NCBI GenBank assembly: GCA_021799275.1
Contig: JAJZAT010000007.1
Location: 1 to 64,000 of the forward strand
Direction: 5' to 3'
Source: Bacillota bacterium
Lineage (GTDB): Bacteria; Bacillota; Sulfobacillia; JAJZYS01; JAJYTV01
DNA length: 64,000 bases
The position numbers and the translations under genes were made by a program. Shown here piece after piece: positions 53,692 to 61,077 of this stretch. Position 1 is the first letter of the stretch; the number at the start of each line of letters is the position of its first letter. A model generated the notes under the pieces. The model did no database searches. It had not been told where the DNA came from and was given only the letters and a program-made list of their open reading frames with translations.

Positions 53692-54259
53692 CTCTCTCCC
53701 GGGCAACCGTCCATCGACCTCCTGAAGGCGCATCCCGCCAGGGATGCGTTTGCCGTCTGGGCCGGTGGGCGGAGCCCAACCGGCCGCACGCCGGTAGTCC
53801 ACCGCGGCGGCCGAACGAAAGTGCCCCTACGGCAAAGCCCCGGAGCACGTCCCGGTCGCACGGGTGGGCCGTCTGTTCCAGGCGTCTGGACGACCCGTTG
53901 CAAGGTCGCCGTAGCGCAGGTCCGCCCTGCCTGAAATGGGGCCTTGTGGGGCATGGCATCCGTTGCCATCGGCGGACCTTTCCCGTCCGCTTGAAACGCC
54001 GCACTGCGTCCACATGTGCGTTGTTTCACAATTCCCGCAGCGGTGAGATGTTCATGGGATGGTGCGGTGCTCCGAAGGGTGCAGCAGCACCTCGATGCGA
54101 GGCCAAGGCGGTTGCGGATCCCGTACATCGGCAATGCGGCGCGCTCCCCCGCCCAAAGCCGACGTCTGCCCCATTGCAAGCGGGCCACCGCGGGCATCGC
54201 GTTGCGCGCCGAAGCCTCAGCCAGGCACCGCCGTCCCGATCGTGCAAGGAGGGTTCGAA
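53692..54259. other. Long leader region upstream of secreted cassette 2
   Basis: About 570 nt without a convincing gene. It holds the inverted repeat ATGGCA-TCCGT-TGCCAT (53953-53969), the shared element at 54015-54030, and the ribosome binding site AAGGAGGG before 54260. Confidence 0.55.
54015..54030 (+). promoter_or_regulatory. Shared element, copy C
   Basis: TGTGC-GTTGTT-TCACA, preceded by GCGTCC-ACA as in copy B. It lies 229 nt upstream of the first gene of secreted cassette 2. Confidence 0.6.
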
Positions 54260-55072
54260 ATGTCACTTCGCAGGAACCTTGCCGCTTTGGTGGGATTGGC
54301 AGGAGCGGCAACCATGCTGGCTGCGACGGCGGCCCCCGCGTTTGCCGCATCGACGGACAACGGACTCATGGTGTATGCAGACACCGTGACCAACGTCGGC
54401 TGCCTGCAGACCAACGTGTTCCACCGCGGGGTCGATGTCGTCGTCTGGCGCATCAACGTGATCAAGAACGGCCAGCAGGACAAGAGCGCGAAGGTCACCG
54501 TCTACGTCAAGGGTGGCAAGACCTACCCGGCGATCTACAACACGGAGGACGGGTTCTTCACAGCGGCCTGGCACGAGGGCCTCAACACCCCGACCGGCAC
54601 CATCCAGTGGTCGGTCACCGCGACCGACGGCAGCCTGAACGGCAGCTATGAGCCGCAGTTCATGGTCGCGCCGTCCGAACTGATGATCGTCCCGGCCACC
54701 TACGCGGTGAACGTCAAGGTCGGCAATGCCGCGAAGTCCGCGACGGTCGTCGGCAAGGCCCTCAAGTCCCTGCCGATCACAGCTAACGTCGGCCTCGCCC
54801 AGGTGTCGCATGGCAAGACCACGATGGTCCCGATGACCGCCGGCAAGGTCACGGCCAGCGTCGGCCTCGAAGGCAACATCAACGCCAAGGGCCAGCAGAT
54901 CGTCGCCCAAACCGTCACACTCCGCTACAACGCGGCCAAGAAGGTCTGGCTCGGCAACATGTCGATGGTCGGTCTCAAGACGGGCCTTTACGTCGTCCAG
55001 GTCAACGCGCAGGACAACGTGAAGCCGGCGAACACCGGAACCGGCACGTCGCTCGCCTTCCAGAAGCTGTAG
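54260..55072 (+). CDS. Secreted beta-sandwich-like protein, cassette 2 gene A
   Basis: This 270-residue paralogue of the protein at 51366 matches it over its whole length: a signal peptide (LVGLAGAATMLAATAAPAFAA), then LMVYADTVTNVGCLQTNVFHRG with the same Cys and His, and the shared FMVAPSELMIVPATY junction between its two beta domains. AAGGAGGG precedes ATG 54260. The stop lies 3 nt before gene B. Confidence 0.8.
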   Translation: MSLRRNLAALVGLAGAATMLAATAAPAFAASTDNGLMVYADTVTNVGCLQTNVFHRGVDVVVWRINVIKNGQQDKSAKVTVYVKGGKTYPAIYNTEDGFFTAAWHEGLNTPTGTIQWSVTATDGSLNGSYEPQFMVAPSELMIVPATYAVNVKVGNAAKSATVVGKALKSLPITANVGLAQVSHGKTTMVPMTAGKVTASVGLEGNINAKGQQIVAQTVTLRYNAAKKVWLGNMSMVGLKTGLYVVQVNAQDNVKPANTGTGTSLAFQKL

Positions 55073-55075
55073 CCC

Positions 55076-56515
55076 ATGTCTAGGACAACGCGCGGCGGCC
55101 TCCTCCCGGCTCTGGCGGCGACACTTCTTGGCGCGGTCTCGCTCGCCGGATTCAGCCTTCCCGCCTTCGCGGCCGACTCCACCACGTCGGCGCCGCAGGG
55201 ACAGCTGACCGTCCTTACCCCCTACGTCTACCCCGGCGACAAGATCCAGTGGACCGCAACCGGCCTGCCGGCAAGCACGACGCTCGAGCTCGATTGGCAG
55301 ACGGTCTCCGGCCACTGGGTCATCGACGGCCCGAACCTCGGCACCAGCACGGAGAAACCGGTCGTCTACTCCTACGGCAGCGAGCAGATCGGCTCCGTGA
55401 CGACATCGGCGACCGGGACCGCCTCGGGCTCTTTCCCGGTGCCCGCCGGATTCGGCGGCATGCACAACTTCGAACTGAACGAGGCCGACGGAACGACCGC
55501 CGCCGTCGGGTCCGTGATCGAGTCGATCGGCGCCACGATCTCGAGTACCTCGGTACCACAGGGCGACCTCTTCCACGTCACCGTGAAGGGCCTCGCCTAC
55601 GGCGCTGAAGGAGCCGAGTACGGCGTGCTCTACGACAACCACTACATGGGCTTCATCTCGGGCGTCACGACGGACGGAACGGCGACCTTCTCGGTCCGGG
55701 CGGAAGGTGTGGGTACCCACCAGATCTCCCTGCGCGCCGGCGCCGTGGAGGGCCCGTACCTCAACGAGCAGGAAGGCCCCTACGCCTACCTCCCCCGCTA
55801 TTACTGGACCGTGCAGGTCACCAAGGGCACGCCGGCGAACGTCGTGGACGCCGAACCTGCGACCGACGTGCCGGCGGGCAGCAACCTCACCGTATCCCCG
55901 ACCTCCGGTGTCGTGGGCAGCACGTTCACCCTGCAGGGCCAGGGACTCCCGGCCAACACCCAGTTGCAGGTCGTCTGGAACACCATGTCCGGCAACCGCG
56001 TCACGAAGTCCATGTACCAGACGGCGCAGAGCCAGCTCGCCACCGTGACCACCGACGCGAGCGGCAGCTTCACCTGGAAGGGCACGGTCCCCGGCGACCT
56101 CGGCGGTCCGCCGCACGAGATCGACCTGATGCAGGGCAGCCAGAAGGTGGGCTACGCCTACTTCCGGATCATGCCGCAGTTCATCGATATGTCGCCGAAC
56201 CCGGCGAAGGTCGGCAGCATGGTCATCGTTCACCTGACGGGCGTGGGCTGGACGCAGTACGACAACATCTACGCGGTCGACTACGACAACGCCTACATGG
56301 GCTACGCCTGCGGCTTCAACAGCCACGGCGACGTACACATCCACATCCCCGCCATCGGGGCGCCTGGCTACCACTTCATCGACATCTACCCGTCCCCGTA
56401 CCAGGGAAGCACGGTCCTGCCGAACTGGTACGGCATGCCGCAGCTCACCTACGCGCAGGACCACCCGGGCGACACGTTGCCCGCGTTCCACCTCGTGCTC
56501 AAGGTGACCGAGTAG
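55076..56515 (+). CDS. Secreted multi-domain Ig-like protein, cassette 2 gene B
   Basis: This 479-residue paralogue of the protein at 52177 keeps the signal peptide, the VYPGDKIQWTATGL opening, the SPTSGVVGSTFTLQGQGL domain and the C-terminal GYACGFNSHGDVHIHIP and YHFIDIYPSPY Cys/His cluster; here the cluster has one His more. Absence of an own ribosome site and a 3-nt gap to gene A imply coupled translation. A role in an envelope layer or as a metal/redox protein is possible but unproven. Confidence 0.8.
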   Translation: MSRTTRGGLLPALAATLLGAVSLAGFSLPAFAADSTTSAPQGQLTVLTPYVYPGDKIQWTATGLPASTTLELDWQTVSGHWVIDGPNLGTSTEKPVVYSYGSEQIGSVTTSATGTASGSFPVPAGFGGMHNFELNEADGTTAAVGSVIESIGATISSTSVPQGDLFHVTVKGLAYGAEGAEYGVLYDNHYMGFISGVTTDGTATFSVRAEGVGTHQISLRAGAVEGPYLNEQEGPYAYLPRYYWTVQVTKGTPANVVDAEPATDVPAGSNLTVSPTSGVVGSTFTLQGQGLPANTQLQVVWNTMSGNRVTKSMYQTAQSQLATVTTDASGSFTWKGTVPGDLGGPPHEIDLMQGSQKVGYAYFRIMPQFIDMSPNPAKVGSMVIVHLTGVGWTQYDNIYAVDYDNAYMGYACGFNSHGDVHIHIPAIGAPGYHFIDIYPSPYQGSTVLPNWYGMPQLTYAQDHPGDTLPAFHLVLKVTE

Positions 56516-56532
56516 GCGGTGTACGCTCACAT

Positions 56533-56567
56533 GGAAGCGGGAAGGGCCCTCGGCCCTTCCCGCTTCC
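56533..56567 (+). terminator. Terminator after cassette 2
   Basis: A 14-bp stem, GGAAGCGGGAAGGG with CCCTTCCCGCTTCC, and a short loop lie 18 nt past the stop codon. Confidence 0.85.
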
Positions 56568-56727
56568 GCTTTCCGGCGCAAGACGTCCCGTATCGACAGG
56601 TCCGATCGGGGCTGGGGCGCACGCGCGCATGCATGGCCCAACCTGCCCTTGTGCAAGGTGACGCGCCGCGGGATGCTTGACCCGGAAGACGAACCGCGCG
56701 ACCAGGCAGCTGTGAGGCGACCTGAAG

Positions 56728-57684
56728 TTGGTGACCAGAGGACCGGACGGCTCCTACCGCTGGACGGCGATGCACTCTCCTGTCAGCCTGCACCTGCCTG
56801 CTGTCGACGACGCGCTTGCCCTGGCGATCGCGCGGGCGACGGAGGAAGACTTCGAGGTCAGCGAGCAGGCGATGTCCCGCTTCCGGCCCAGCGCAGATCT
56901 CTCCCGCCTGAACGAGCGCGTCGGGCTCTGGACGGCTGTCCCGCCGCGGCTCTATGATGCGCTCGCCAGCTCGCTGCGCGCCTACCGGCGCACAGGCGGG
57001 CTCTTCGACCCGCGCATCCTGGAGCGCCTGGAGGAGTACGGCTATGTTGGCGCGCAGCGCGGCGCGGCGCCTGCGGAGAGTCCCGGCCCAGGATGGCTCG
57101 AGCGCAGGCCGCGCCGTCGTGAGGTACGCACCTCGGCGCCGCTCGACCTCGGCGGCATCGGCAAGGGGCTGGGCGTGCGCTGGAGCGCCCGGATCGCTCG
57201 GCGCGTGACGGGCAACTTCCTGCTCAACGCCGGCGGCGACCTGCTCGCCTCGGGCAACGGCCCCGACGGACGAGGCTGGCAGGTCGGGATCGAGGACCCG
57301 CGCCGTCCAGAAGACATGATCGCGGCCCTGCACCTGCCGCGGGGCGGCGCCGTCTGCACCTCCTCGATCGCGAGGCATCGGTGGCAGCACGACGGGGAGA
57401 CCGTCCATCACCTGATCGACCCGCGCACGGGACGTCCCGGCGGGCAGGGTCTCCTCGCCGTCACCGTCGTCGGCCAGGACCCGGCCTGGGCGGAGGTTTG
57501 GAGCAAGACGCTGTTCCTGTACGGGCCCGAAGGGATCCAGGCAGCCTGCGGCAGCCTCGCCGCCGTATGGGTGACGGACGACGGGCGGCTCGGCATCTCG
57601 CCCGCGGCCAGGCCCTTCGTCTTCTGGCGGGCGCGAGGCGAGACGGGCGCAGCCCCCTCGGGGCCAGAGCGACCACAAACCTGA
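56728..57684 (+). CDS. apbE: ApbE-like FAD:protein FMN transferase
   Basis: The 318-residue product has the ApbE landmarks: WTAMHSPVSLHL near the start, MSRFRPSADLSRLN, LDLGGIGKGLGV, LLNAGGDLLASG and HHLIDPRTGRPG with metal-site residues. Such enzymes attach FMN covalently to Thr/Ser in extracytoplasmic or membrane flavoproteins. There is no clear signal peptide. TTG 56728 is the best start; GTG 56731 is an alternative. Its flavoprotein target is not obvious in the window. Confidence 0.87.
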   Translation: MVTRGPDGSYRWTAMHSPVSLHLPAVDDALALAIARATEEDFEVSEQAMSRFRPSADLSRLNERVGLWTAVPPRLYDALASSLRAYRRTGGLFDPRILERLEEYGYVGAQRGAAPAESPGPGWLERRPRRREVRTSAPLDLGGIGKGLGVRWSARIARRVTGNFLLNAGGDLLASGNGPDGRGWQVGIEDPRRPEDMIAALHLPRGGAVCTSSIARHRWQHDGETVHHLIDPRTGRPGGQGLLAVTVVGQDPAWAEVWSKTLFLYGPEGIQAACGSLAAVWVTDDGRLGISPAARPFVFWRARGETGAAPSGPERPQT

Positions 57685-57718
57685 TGGGGAACTTGGTTGT
57701 CCGTTGGGCAAACTGGGG

Positions 57719-57755
57719 TTGCAGGGGCGGCGCCATATACCTATACTGGTATGTG
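57719..57755 (+). promoter_or_regulatory. Promoter with operator-like repeat upstream of the selenoprotein-like gene
   Basis: TTGCAG (57719-57724), a 17-bp spacer and TATACT (57742-57747) form a near-consensus sigma-A promoter. The -10 box is the centre of an inverted repeat, CATATACC-N6-GGTATGTG (57734-57755). Its geometry and GGTAT ends recall operators of CsoR-family repressors, one of which is encoded at 32865. The transcript would start about 85 nt before TTG 57843. Confidence 0.6.
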
Positions 57756-57842
57756 TGTAGCGCCTACGCCCGTAGCGGCGTGGCCTGCGTAAACCCTGCG
57801 GAGCATGTCGCCCATGGCCGCAGCGAAAGGAAGGTGCAGCCA

Positions 57843-58475
57843 TTGGCCATCCTGCCGACGAACGTCAAGCAGCAGGTCGAGGAGATGTTCTCCCAGATCA
57901 GCGATCCGATCAAGATGATCCTCGTGGACGAGGGAGGCAACTCCGAACTCGACCAGCTGCTCACGGAACTCGACGCGCTGAGCCCCAAGCTCAGCTACCA
58001 CCGCGCCACGACCTCCGACATCGGACGGTACGGCCTCGAGGAGGAGTCGCTGCCGTCGATCCTGCTCGAGGGGCCGGAGGGCCTGTCCCGTGCGCGCTTC
58101 ACCGGCGCACCGGCGGGACATGAGTTCGGTGTGCTGGTCCAGGACATCATCGATCTGTCGCAGGGCAAGATCGAGCTCTCGGAGGCGACCAAGCGTTACC
58201 TCGAGTCGCTGACGGAGGACGTCCACCTGCAGGTCTTCACCACCCCCACCTGACCGTACTGCCCCCGGGCGGTACGCCTGGCACACCAGATGGCGATGTA
58301 CTCGCCGCACGTCGTGGCTGAAATGGTGGACGCGAACGAGTTCTGGGACTTGACGCGCAAGCACAACGTGCGCGGCGTCCCGAAGACCGTGATCAACGAG
58401 GGGCGGCACTACGTCGAGGGCGCGGTGCCCGAAGACCACCTCGTGAAGGCCATCAAGGCCGTCGTAGGCGCCTGA
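57843..58475 (+). CDS. Protein disulfide oxidoreductase (glutaredoxin-like), probable selenoprotein with a UPYC site
   Basis: Read through an in-frame TGA at 58251-58253, the frame gives 210 residues with two thioredoxin folds like PDO proteins. The first fold (IKMILVDEGGNSEL) lacks a CxxC. The second has VHLQVFTTPT-[TGA]-PYC-PRAVRLAHQ, with the TGA exactly at the first Cys of the expected C-P-Y-C, then VDANEFWDLTRKHNVRGVPKTVINEG with the cis-Pro. Translation resumes in the same frame to the natural C-terminus. A hairpin follows the TGA. The TTG start has AAGGAAGG upstream. A Cys-to-stop mutation is the alternative. Confidence 0.8.
58255..58295 (+). promoter_or_regulatory. Candidate bacterial SECIS region after the in-frame TGA
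   Basis: Two mutually exclusive hairpins are visible. The first (58255-58276) pairs CGTAC-T-GCC with GGC-G-GTACG around loop CCCG, beginning one base after the TGA. The second (58275-58295) pairs CGCC-TGG with CCA-GGCG around CACA, with its loop about 30 nt after the TGA. Either could serve as the SelB-binding element; the distances fit only roughly with known bacterial elements. Confidence 0.5.
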
Positions 58476-58480
58476 GCGGA

Positions 58481-58525
58481 GCCAAAAGCAGCGGGACCCC
58501 GAACAGGGGTCCCGCTGCTTTTGGC
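58481..58525. terminator. Bidirectional terminator after the selenoprotein-like gene
   Basis: A 20-bp perfect stem, GCCAAAAGCAGCGGGACCCC with its complement, and a 5-nt loop lie 5 nt past the stop codon and 24 nt from the convergent DUF2892 gene. The arms contain A- and T-runs, so it works in both directions. Confidence 0.92.
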
Positions 58526-58548
58526 TGGACTGCAAGCCCTGCCGGGAT

Positions 58549-58752
58549 TCAGTCCTTGCGGTTCGCGTCGATGTGGAACGCGGAGTAGAGGGGGCAAGTG
58601 CCCGAGATGCCGGTCACCAGTGCGATCAGAGCCAGGATGCCGAAGATGATGACGCCGACGGTACCACCGAGCCGGACGATCGCGAGGATGGCAAAGATGA
58701 CTCCGAACGTCGTGCGGATCGCGCGCTCTGTTCCGCCGATGTTGACGTTCAT
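58549..58752 (-). CDS. DUF2892-type small membrane protein (YgaP-like)
   Basis: The 67-residue product begins MNVNIGGTERAIRTTFG, the typical DUF2892 opening, and has two transmembrane helices ending in GTCPLYSAF with the conserved Cys. Similar domains are fused to rhodaneses such as YgaP. AAGGAGG precedes ATG 58752. Its placement opposite the disulfide oxidoreductase fits a sulfur or thiol context, though this is inference. Confidence 0.85.
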   Translation of the reverse strand: MNVNIGGTERAIRTTFGVIFAILAIVRLGGTVGVIIFGILALIALVTGISGTCPLYSAFHIDANRKD

Positions 58753-58961
58753 CCGGACGCCTCCTTGGTGGCCGAAAGCGGCCGCCGATGCTGCCGACGA
58801 TCGTAGTATAGCGCAGTGCCGGAGCCATCCCAAGTGCGCAGGGATGGCCCCCGCCCTCGCCGAAACACCACCACGTTCGTATGTGAAAGCGGGTGGGCGA
58901 AGGGAGGCGGTCCTCCAGGCAGCATCCGGCAGGTAGGCAATTCGAGAGGGAGGCATGCGCA

Positions 58962-60311
58962 TTGTCCGTCTGGCAGGCAGAGACGCACGCGGTTGAGCCG
59001 ATACCTTTGGGGGAGCGCCACGGCAAGGCACGCGACCTTTTCACCCTCTGGTTCTCGGCCAACATGCAGGTGACCACCATCGCGGTGGGGGCGGCCTACG
59101 TCTTCATCGGGCTGCCGCTGATCTGGTCCATCCTCGCCATCATCCTGGGCAATCTGGTCGGTGCCGTCTTCATGGCCTACCACAGCGCGCAGGGTCCGAT
59201 CATTGGCGTACCGCAGATGATCCAGTCCCGGGCGCAGTTCGGCTTCTTCGGGGCGATTCTGCCGCTCGTCCTGGTCGTCGTGATGTATCTCGGCTTCTTC
59301 GCCCTCAGCGGAGCGCTCGGCGGCGAGGCCCTGCAGAGCCTGACGGGCCTGCCGGTGGCGGTGGGGACGATCATCCTCGGAGCCATCACCGCCGCCATGG
59401 CCATCTTCGGCTACGACCTGATCCACGCGTACCAGCGCTACCTGTCGCTCATCTTCCTCGTCGTCTTCATCATCTTCACGGTTGCGGTGGCAGTCGGCGG
59501 CCATGTTCCGAGCGCCGCCTGGGGCATGTCCGGCTTCAACTGGGGTACGTTCCTGCTCGGCGTGACCATCGCGGTCACGTGGCAGATCACCTATGCCCCG
59601 TACGTCTCGGACTACTCCCGCTACCTGCCCAAGGACATCGGCGTCGGCGCCACGTTCAACACCACCTTCTGGGGCACCGTGGTGGCCTCGGTGTGGATGA
59701 TGATCCTGGGCGCCGTCCTGACCGAAGTCAACGAGAAGCTGTCTTCGGTCGGCGTCATCCAGCAGCTGTCCGGCGGATTCGGCTGGCTGATGATGATCAT
59801 AATCCTGCTGGGCATCATCGCCGCAAACGTGCTGAACAACTACGGCGGCATGCTGACAATCGACACCATCGGCGGCACCTTCAGTACGCGCGAGCGTACG
59901 TCGCCGGGCGGCCGGCTGGGTCTCATCATCGGCTTCGCCGTGGTCGGCATCGTCTTCGGCATCATCGCCGCAGGCAACTTCAACACCGACCTGACGAACT
60001 TCATCACGTTCCTCACCTATTTGGTGGTGCCCTGGACCGCGATCAACCTGACCGACTTCTATCTGGTGCGCCATGGCCACTACGATCCGGAGGCGTTCTA
60101 CAGGCCGCAGGGCTACGGCGGCACCAACTGGCTGGCGCTTGGCACGTTCGTGCTGTCGATCCTCGCGGAAATCCCCTTCATCAACTCCACGCTCTACGAA
60201 GGCCCCGTCGCCAAGGCGCTCGGCGGCGCGGACATCTCCTGGATCCTTGGGCTGATCGTGGCGGGAGGCCTGTACCTGGCCTTCTCGGGCAGCCGCAGGG
60301 TTGCGGCCTAG
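58962..60311 (+). CDS. NCS1-family nucleobase/cation symporter (cytosine permease-like)
   Basis: This 449-residue, 12-helix transporter starts PLGERHGKARDLFTLWFSANMQ, the hallmark of bacterial NCS1 permeases, and has ITYAPYVSDYSRYLP and YLVVPWTAINLTDFYLVRHG. Related proteins import cytosine, purines, allantoin, hydantoins or thiamine precursors. No catabolic partner is adjacent, so the substrate is open. TTG 58962 follows GGGAGG at 9 nt; longer frames upstream have no support. Confidence 0.87.
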   Translation: MSVWQAETHAVEPIPLGERHGKARDLFTLWFSANMQVTTIAVGAAYVFIGLPLIWSILAIILGNLVGAVFMAYHSAQGPIIGVPQMIQSRAQFGFFGAILPLVLVVVMYLGFFALSGALGGEALQSLTGLPVAVGTIILGAITAAMAIFGYDLIHAYQRYLSLIFLVVFIIFTVAVAVGGHVPSAAWGMSGFNWGTFLLGVTIAVTWQITYAPYVSDYSRYLPKDIGVGATFNTTFWGTVVASVWMMILGAVLTEVNEKLSSVGVIQQLSGGFGWLMMIIILLGIIAANVLNNYGGMLTIDTIGGTFSTRERTSPGGRLGLIIGFAVVGIVFGIIAAGNFNTDLTNFITFLTYLVVPWTAINLTDFYLVRHGHYDPEAFYRPQGYGGTNWLALGTFVLSILAEIPFINSTLYEGPVAKALGGADISWILGLIVAGGLYLAFSGSRRVAA

Positions 60312-60321
60312 CCGAACGCGC

Positions 60322-60352
60322 GAGAGTCCCCGGCCACGTGCCGGGGACTCTC
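60322..60352 (+). terminator. Terminator after the NCS1 permease gene
   Basis: A perfect 13-bp stem, GAGAGTCCCCGGC with its complement, and a CACGT loop, followed by ATCTTTAA, 10 nt past the stop codon. Confidence 0.9.
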
Positions 60353-61077
60353 ATCTTTAACGGTCTTCCGGGTCAGCTCCTGGCTGGGCGGGGCCCGCGG
60401 CCTTCGGCATCGGCAGCGAGGCGGGCCGCTCCTGCCAGCAGCCAAAGCGCCACTGCGGCCGGGTCTCCCAGCCGAGCCGCCGGCAGCGGAAAACGACAGC
60501 GCCGGATCGTGATTCGGCGACGATGTGTCGGCAGGTGGCGCAGCAGTGACGATCAGCCAACAATCCGCCCCCCGGACCGATAGTTCTCGTTTGGACCTGT
60601 CGATCCTGGGTCCCACGGACCATCGCAACGTGGAAGCCATGTGGTATAGTGCGATGGTTGCCCTCGCGTCGCATCGTGGCGCAGACGACCTGCCATCCGG
60701 CAAGTGTCCGCCAGATGTCGAGCCACGGCCCGGCTTCGCATGGTTGGCTGCCCATTCGGGCCCCGGCCGATTGGCACAATGCATCCGTTCATCCGACTTT
60801 TGCTGCGAGGTCCGTCCTGCCAAAACGTGCGCAGCCGCGAGGCGCAGATCGTGTCTGACCTGATGCGGGATAGACCGCTTGGATCCTCGGACGTTGGACC
60901 TTGTGCACAGTTTCACAGAATGTCGGCACTGCTATCCTGAGTCGGAGGGCGCGGCCCGGGCCGCACCCTGCACCGCTCCCAAGGCGGTAGGACACCCGAG
61001 ATGGCGCCAACGCCAGCCACCTGGCACAATGGCGCCCCGGCCTCGCGCGGACTCTTTGGTCGAGGAGGCATCCCACA
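60353..61077. other. Long leader region upstream of the second polytopic membrane protein
   Basis: About 725 nt without a convincing gene. It contains a 9-bp inverted repeat, ACCATCGCA (60619-60627) with TGCGATGGT (60650-60658), around an extended -10-like TGGTATAGT, and the shared element at 60902-60917. GAGGAGG ends the region as ribosome site. Confidence 0.5.
60902..60917 (+). promoter_or_regulatory. Shared element, copy D
   Basis: TGTGC-ACAGTT-TCACA, with the same 5-6-5 spacing as copies A-C but without the upstream GCGTCC. It lies 160 nt upstream of the second polytopic membrane protein. Confidence 0.55.

Noticed and set aside
54263-56656. 797-codon minus-strand open frame across cassette 2
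   Set aside because: It runs antisense through two secreted protein genes and a terminator and has the Arg/His/Val-rich composition typical of GC-rich shadows.
57843-58253. Reading the selenoprotein-like gene as a complete 136-residue protein ending at the TGA, with a separate 61-residue gene after it
   Set aside because: The second part is in the same frame, continues the thioredoxin fold, and has no ribosome site; a stop exactly at the active-site Cys is better explained by selenocysteine or by one mutation.
58880-58889. A further half of the shared element (TTTCACATA on the minus strand) upstream of the DUF2892 gene
   Set aside because: Only one arm matches; the GTGC arm at the required distance is missing, so it was not counted as a fifth copy.
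60525-60863. Possible small plus-strand gene in the leader of paralogue B
   Set aside because: No good ribosome binding site or family pattern; codon use and composition fit non-coding GC-rich sequence.
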